64,000 nucleotides of DNA from Parietaria judaica (taxonomy: Eukaryota; Streptophyta; Magnoliopsida; Rosales; Urticaceae): positions 8,788,842 through 8,852,841 of the forward strand of contig OX940861.1 in assembly GCA_954871525.1 (NCBI GenBank), written 5' to 3'. How positions within the stretch are numbered: position 1 is the stretch's first letter; each line of letters opens with the position of its first letter. Made by a program: the position numbers and the translations under genes. Of this stretch, positions 58,176 to 64,000 are shown piece after piece. Below the pieces are notes generated by a model that worked only from the letters and a program-made list of their open reading frames with translations, made no database searches and had not been told where the DNA came from.

Positions 58176-60175
58176 ATAACTCTAATATTTTTATATTCAA
58201 AATCAAAGTTGGAAAGGGTTATCCTTAGACAAGGATAGGAAGAAGGGAAAACTTGGAGCCAAACAGAGGGCAAAAGCAAGCGCGTTGTCCCAGAATAGCA
58301 ATACAAGGAAACAGTGATGAAGAAGAAGGGCACGCCACTAGAGAGAGAGTCGGCTAACTCCAACACTATTATTTATACCTAACTTTCATATGCAATAGGA
58401 ATAGGAATAGGAATAGGAATAGGATAGGCCATTATTTCCCTGACCTGACCCCAATAAAAGGACATTATAGAGGAGGCATCAACCAAACCTCTTGGAACTT
58501 ACCTCCCTCCACTTTGTCTCCCTCTTCTCTTCTATTTATTTACCCTCCAATTTTTCACTATTTTATTTCACAGAAGTCATAAACCAGTTTTATGGGCTAT
58601 TATTTGATGATAGATCAATTTTTTTATTTTTTATTTTACTTTTTATCGAGAATCGGTATTGTGTTAAAATCCTTGGGTGTACAAACAGATCTGTTTGTCA
58701 CATAGTACATGCGGCAAAAATAATTTTAAAATGATATTCACTAGCGGGTCTATTTTCAAATTAACCAGCAACAATGCACTTTTGTATTTCTTTTTTTTTG
58801 AAACCTACTTTTGTATTTCTTGTGCAATTAGCAAATTAGTATTTTTCAGCCATGTCGCTTTTTTTTTTTTTAAATACCACATTATCTTATGCGCCTTGTA
58901 GACATTTTTGAAGTAATTTTCTTTTATTTTCAATGCGTAGAGTGTTATGATACTTTTATAGAACACAAGGTACATAATCTTAAAAACAGAAGTTGAATGG
59001 ACAAAAACAAAAAAATACCAACTAATAAAGTTGGGACTCCTTAATTAGCCATGGATTAAGACATGATCATACGAGATAAGTACACCAAAGCTCAATAATA
59101 TAATAATATAAAAAAGTCCCCAAAGATTTTTATTTGGTGGAGCCCACAGGCCTAGGTGACTCATTGACTGTATCCTCTGTAATTAAAGACTTACACATCA
59201 AGATAACTCTTAATATTATTATTTTGGTATTTATATTATTTAAAAGCAAAAGCAGTCAAAAACAAGTGGCAGGAAGTGGATAGACTGAAAGAGCTCGAGT
59301 AGATAAGAACGGGGTTTTCTCCACGTCAGCTATCCAATCCCCTTTCAGATAAAACGAGATATTCTTCTTTATGGCAGATATAGTGTTGCTTTATACAGAC
59401 ACCTCCACTATAATTAATCGATTAACCTAAATCTGTCTCCCAATCTCACCATTATAATAACAGATCTTCGTGAATCATGATCATTAACATAGATTATCCG
59501 ATAGTCATTTTTAATGGCGCTTGTAATTTTTTCTACTAGTTTTTTTCTAGAGATTTTGAATATAATAAAGCTTAGAAATCAAGTCTTCCAGACAGCATTC
59601 GGAGATGGTCCCATCAATGAAATCTAGTGAATCACGATTCATATCATACATTGACACACCAAATATTTATATTTTATTATACGAATTATTATAACCAGGC
59701 TGAGTCTGAGATGAGAGACTACCTTCATGAATGGGTTCCACTTTTGCTCACAAAAGGCTCAAGCTTGAAGACAAAACATAGCTTTCTTTGGCTCACAAGA
59801 ACACAAAACAGTGAAGGAAAAGCAGAAGAGAATGATCAATCAAAACATTAGAAGCTCAAATCAAGTAATTTACATTCATTCAAATTTAATAATAATATTA
59901 ATAAGGATGAATCTACAAACAAAATTATCCCAGAAACCGAGAGTATTAAAATGTAAAAAAGAAAGAAAAACAGGGGAAATAGAGTACATAGACAAATTCC
60001 GAACTGGGAAACTTGCAACCCAAATGATTCTTACCTATACAAAAGATTCAAATACTTTCCTTTTAATTACTTCTTCGTCCTCCGTGAAGAAATGAAGCCC
60101 ATCGAGTATATACAACAGGGAACTCCAAAAACTAGTCGGAATTTGTATTCACAAAATCAGTCAGAAAACCCAGAT
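58176..60175. other. AT-rich interval downstream of the zinc-finger gene
   Basis: No gene is seen. A hexanucleotide microsatellite (AATAGG)n lies at about 58394-58427. The 200-300 bases before 60176 are probably the 3' UTR of the zinc-finger gene. Confidence 0.45.
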
Positions 60176-61072
60176 TCAGTTCACCAGCTCCGAGATCCAC
60201 CCAACGTCCGGTGCACCCGATCCGGCCGGGTCGACCCGGCCCAGCGAGTTCTCCTTGCTGAGCTTGGCGTACATTATGGCCCGGAGATTCCTCCCGGACT
60301 CGACCCTCTCCATCGCCGGCTCCTCTTCGGAGACCCGGACGCTGCCGAACCCGGGTCGAAGCCCCGAGCCGCCGCGCGGCGACCCGAACGCCCACGCCAT
60401 GGGAGGGGAAGAGCCCATCCCGATCTTCAGCCCCCTCATCGACGCCGCAAGGTCGCGCGGCGAGTAACGCGGGCTCTCCGGCGGCGACTCGAGCGCCGGC
60501 GGGGAAGCCGAGCCAGTGGGGCTAAGGAGGCGGAGCTGCGCCGGGGTGTGCGCGAAGAAGCAGACGCGGCGGCGGCAGGCGAGGCCGTCCTTGCAGGGCT
60601 GCGTGCGGTAACGCGCAGGGTGCAGCCAGCACTCGAAGACGCCGTGCGCGAACTCGCACGCGTCGCCGCGCTTGCAGCCGCCGGCGCCGCCGGAGGCGCC
60701 GGCCTTGCGGAAGTCGGCGCAGGGGGTGGCCGAGTAGTGGTGGCGGCGGGGGTCGCGGCGGCGCGCCTTCTCGCCGGGGTGCGCGAAGGGGCACTCCGTC
60801 CAGTCGTGCGAGCGCGCGCGCGCGCAGCGGCGCACCTTGAACTCGAACATGCGGAAGTGGTCGCAGGAGAAGGCGTCCGTGGACTGCGCGTCGAAGGAGT
60901 CGTCGCTCTCGTTGGAGGGGAGGAACCTCTGGAGCGAGGCGAACGAGTCGAGGAACGGCGAGAACTCGCTGGGCGAGAAGGGCGAGAGCTCGTCGGAGTT
61001 GTAGAGCGGGTCCCACTGGCCGGGGATTTGGACGGTCGGGATTGACCGGGGAGATTGGTCGCCGGGCATCAT
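60176..61072 (-). CDS. Arginine-rich tandem CCCH zinc-finger protein (RR-TZF, TZF2/TZF3-like)
   Basis: This intronless gene encodes 298 residues. The plant-specific RR region has C83, H89, C94 and H98 ([18 protein letters not shown]). Zinc finger 1 uses C118, C133, C139 and H143. A 16-residue linker ([16 protein letters not shown]) leads to zinc finger 2 with C160, C166, C171 and H175. The C-terminus has the conserved [20 protein letters not shown] and DVGWISELV blocks. Relatives bind AU-rich RNA, shuttle between nucleus and cytoplasmic granules, and act in ABA, stress and hormone responses. I chose the ATG at 61072 (MMPGD) because relatives start MM.G and a TATA box overlaps the longer frame's ATG at 61141. 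Finger 1 spacing is C-x14-C, wider than the usual 7-8, because of an Ala/Gly/Ser-rich insert. The gene is strikingly GC-rich for this window. Confidence 0.94.
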   Translation of the reverse strand: MMPGDQSPRSIPTVQIPGQWDPLYNSDELSPFSPSEFSPFLDSFASLQRFLPSNESDDSFDAQSTDAFSCDHFRMFEFKVRRCARARSHDWTECPFAHPGEKARRRDPRRHHYSATPCADFRKAGASGGAGGCKRGDACEFAHGVFECWLHPARYRTQPCKDGLACRRRVCFFAHTPAQLRLLSPTGSASPPALESPPESPRYSPRDLAASMRGLKIGMGSSPPMAWAFGSPRGGSGLRPGFGSVRVSEEEPAMERVESGRNLRAIMYAKLSKENSLGRVDPAGSGAPDVGWISELVN

Positions 61073-61141
61073 AGTCGTTTGAGTATTTGTTGTTGTTGTT
61101 CTTGAGACATTTGATTTGGTCTTTGGGGGAGAGAGTCTCAT

Positions 61142-61149
61142 TTATATAA
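61142..61149 (-). promoter_or_regulatory. TATA box of the RR-TZF gene
   Basis: TTATATAA lies about 70 bp upstream of the chosen start codon and abuts the upstream in-frame ATG at 61141. Transcription starting about 30 bp downstream would exclude that ATG. Confidence 0.65.
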
Positions 61150-61199
61150 ACTGCTTTTGAGGAGAGAGTAATAATGGGGTGCGGTTTGAGATATTTAAC

Positions 61200-63064
61200 C
61201 GTGGTGGGGTTAAAAGTAACTGCGATGCGGTTAAAATATCTAGAGATTAGTCCACCGTGAGAGTCGCTCCACGGTGAAATCGCCCTCTTCTTTGGGCTAA
61301 ATTTAATAATATTTTGTTTGATAGGGATGTGATGTTAAATATCTAAAACCTTTTGACGTGGCAGCTTTGGCGATAATTAACGTGGAAAGAAGCGGCGAAT
61401 CGGATAAAATCAAGGAAATAAAAAACAATTAGCTGTTAATCGAAGCCTTTGCATGTATAATAAGGCAAAGAAATACACAGATTTAGCACTCTAATAATAG
61501 ATATTCTGGATGTTTCTGACCCACATCTTTTGTATATGGTTGCAACTTGCTAGTCTTACGAACGATTATCATTTTGAAATTTTAGATTTCGATATATTAC
61601 GACTTTTAATATCTTTTGAGATAATTGACTTATTAGTCTATAAACTTAATAATACAGGCTATACCATTTAAATTAAATTTATAGGAATTTTATATTGTTA
61701 TATTTTATATACGAATAATGTATTTTGAGGGGGGAAATTGTATTTTGATTCTATCCGAGAGATAAACATATACAAATATATTCAAAATGTTTTTTTTTTT
61801 TACAAGGATATATACGAATTGCTTTGAATACCAGTAGCCAGTTAGGTGGATTGATCCGCGTGAAAGAAAAAATATTGAGGATAAAGTATTTATTAATTAT
61901 AGATTTATATTTCTTTTTTTTACAATACAATGTAATAAATAAACGGTATCACTGGGAAATATTGCATAAAAAGTTAAAATGCAATGTGATTGAGTTTTGT
62001 CGTTTACTTACACGTATGAAGTTACTATATTTATTTATTTATGATTATTAATATTTTTGGTATTATCTCTGTAGCAGGAGGATGGCCTATGATAATGTCG
62101 CAAGGTAATCAATCCTATTCATGTTGGTTGGCCATGCTAGGATCGCTGAATAGACAAGTTGGAATTTATCCAACATCGAAAAAATCAACACCAGAATATA
62201 ATTTATGTATATTAAAGGAATTTACTTTCATATATTTCCTCAATTTTTCCAAAAATATAATCTTTTGTCAAGAAAACAATCAATTTAGACTCTCATAATC
62301 CAGCGTTGTTGATGTATAATGTTAAATATATATATATATATATTTTTTCCACTTCATATTTTTTTAATATATAATATTTCTTAATCAAAACTTATTTATT
62401 TATATCTACTGATTCATTTTTATAAGAAATCAAAATTCAACGGTTAAAAAAAATATTATAAATCAAGATAAATATATATATATATATATAAATCCAACAA
62501 AATCTAAACTTTAATTTGTTTTTTTTTTCTTCTTCAAATGAGATCCAAATATTTTAAATTCGAATTTAAATGATAAAAATGTAGCTGTGTATATCTTTAG
62601 AGTGCCATTTGTAAGCTAATCCAAGCCATAGTGGTGCCGAAGTTTTTAAAATCTTGATACGCTCGATAGATATATATATATATATCCATTAATTTTATGA
62701 GTGCGTTTTTTTTTTAGAAAATCTATTTCTAATAATGAAAGCATGGAAAACTCGATATTTAATCATGAATGTTCCAAAATTCGATAACTATTAATGTTCA
62801 TTGTTTCCTTTCTATTTTGCTATGAACTCTCACACAATATCATAGACGGTCGATTTTACAACATCAGCCTCCTTTATATCCTCGACCTTATGTCATTGCC
62901 AGAATCCACATTTCAAGGTCCGTCAATTTTTTAAGTTTCAATTTTGCTCTCGATCGTGTGTATCAAATGCGCATTTGATATCAGGGCTCTCGATCCTAGT
63001 ATGACTTATTTACCTTCGTAATTGCGCATTTTTTTTGTTTATTCTTTTTCGTGAATTCAATTTT
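61200..63064. other. AT-rich gene-free interval upstream of the RR-TZF gene
   Basis: The first few hundred bases hold the promoter region. The rest contains small TA microsatellites (about 62327-62342, 62470-62490 and 62668-62686) and no recognisable gene. Confidence 0.4.
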
Positions 63065-63099
63065 AAATTTTAAAATCCATAATATATCATATATATGAA

Positions 63100-63340
63100 A
63101 AATTAAAATGAAAAATAACCCTACTTAATTTAATCCTAAATTATTAAAATGAAAAATTAATATTAAAATCGATTAAAAAAATAACCTGTTTTGAAAAATA
63201 AATAACATGTAAGTTACGTTTGAAACCAGATATGGTTAGCCTTAACCTGTTTTCAAAATAATTCGGTTACGTTTATTTTCAACCGGATAATTTCTAATTA
63301 CGGTTTTAAAATTCGGTTACTGGTTTTTCTGCAAACCCTA
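63100..63340. mobile_element. Truncated copy of the 4533-5095 MITE family, inverted
   Basis: The right end (complement TAGGGTTTGCAGAAAAACCAG) and the following 'gtaaccgaatt...aaaacaggttaaggctaacc' match the left 130 bases of the MITE at 4533 in inverse orientation. The other end could not be found, so it is either truncated or decayed. Confidence 0.55.
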
Positions 63341-64000
63341 GCATTTTTAACACAAATTCCATTATGAAATTGCTCTTCTGAATTTTTATTTAATCTTTTA
63401 CGTTTTATATTAAATTAGAAGGGTAATAAAACTTTTATGGTTAATAATTGTGGTTAATTGGTTATGCAAAACATAAAGTTGGGTATTTTATAAAATCGGC
63501 ATGTTTATTTGGCTATTTTGCTATAGAGCGCTGTAAAATCTTACGAAAAACTACGTCGATTTGCCTAGCATATTTGGTAACCTGTAAATTGAACTTGAGG
63601 CCAGTGCCATTGTCGAGGCTGAGTAGGGCCTTCAGACGTCCGGAAACAATACCATGTGTTACCTCGTATTTATTATTTAATGCTCATATATGTAAAAGGT
63701 TAATTTGTAGCAAATGTCATTGAACTCATGAATTTCTTACAGATAAGCCATTAAACTCATTTTTTGCGATGAAAGTCACTATTGTCATAGTTTTATTGCA
63801 AAAATAAACCCCTACAACATTAAATTTCACATTTTTCTCAAAGCTAGATACACCACATCACTTGATCTTCCTCCCGACCGCGGACTTCTGTCCGTAGTAG
63901 CTTTCATCGCCTGTATACGGGTAGTGGAACGGTCAGGAGAGGATCACATATGCATCTAAGTATATGTAATTATGTGGTGCGTCTAGCTTGGCAAAAAATT
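63341..64000. other. Gene-free window end
   Basis: A slightly GC-richer patch at about 63590-63660 and another at 63860-63945 contain no recognisable coding sequence. I see nothing else. Confidence 0.35.

Noticed and set aside
60092..61045. 317-codon plus-strand ORF over the zinc-finger gene
   Set aside because: It is the antisense shadow of the RR-TZF gene. High GC removes stop codons and the protein is only Ala/Arg/Gly-rich.

Overview
This is a 64 kb stretch of a flowering-plant nuclear genome, most likely a eudicot. The genes have GT-AG introns and plant-specific families (ELF3, RR-TZF zinc finger, R2R3-MYB, plant ENTH epsin, exonuclease-KH protein). The DNA between them is very AT-rich and packed with plant transposable elements. 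I cannot name the species from the sequence alone.

Five host genes are well supported. ELF3 lies on the minus strand (1149-3832, 4 exons). An EXD1-like 3'-5' exonuclease/KH protein lies on the plus strand (13514-17169, 10 exons). An EPSIN1-type ENTH clathrin adaptor lies on the minus strand (18425-22058, 12 exons) and converges on the exonuclease gene. A subgroup-14-like R2R3-MYB lies on the minus strand (46721-48607, 3 exons, one GC-AG intron). An arginine-rich tandem CCCH zinc-finger gene lies on the minus strand (60176-61072, intronless). They share no pathway and are ordinary independent plant genes.

The rest is mobile DNA. From left to right I find: a hAT-like MITE (4533-5095); a solo LTR (5196-6087, TSD GTTTG); two long foldback elements with 9-bp TSDs (6446-8052 and 8575-9565); a second solo LTR of the first family in opposite orientation (11118-12266, TSD GGTAC); a tRNA-derived SINE (about 12527-12714); an Emigrant/pogo-like element (17392-18070); a short TIR MITE (23101-23437); a probable solo LTR (23864-25235); two Copia 3' halves fused head to head (30469-35754); an intact, possibly autonomous hAT transposon with an 802-codon transposase and 8-bp TSD (36085-39667); two LINE 3' ends carrying RNase H sequence (42018-43010 and about 45243-46040); a TCGCGA-saturated hAT-type MITE with 8-bp TSD (49068-49351); another solo LTR (53343-54100, TSD TTCAT); and several tandem duplications (55-58 kb).

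The most notable items are the head-to-head Copia fusion with a 702-codon chimeric reading frame across its junction, the intact hAT element, the TCGCGA-rich MITE, the paired foldback elements, the GC-AG intron with microsatellites at the MYB gene, and small coding novelties: a widened first zinc finger, a duplicated DLF block in the epsin, and no long polyQ tract in ELF3. I see no CRISPR array, rRNA cluster, real tRNA gene or previously unknown multi-gene system.
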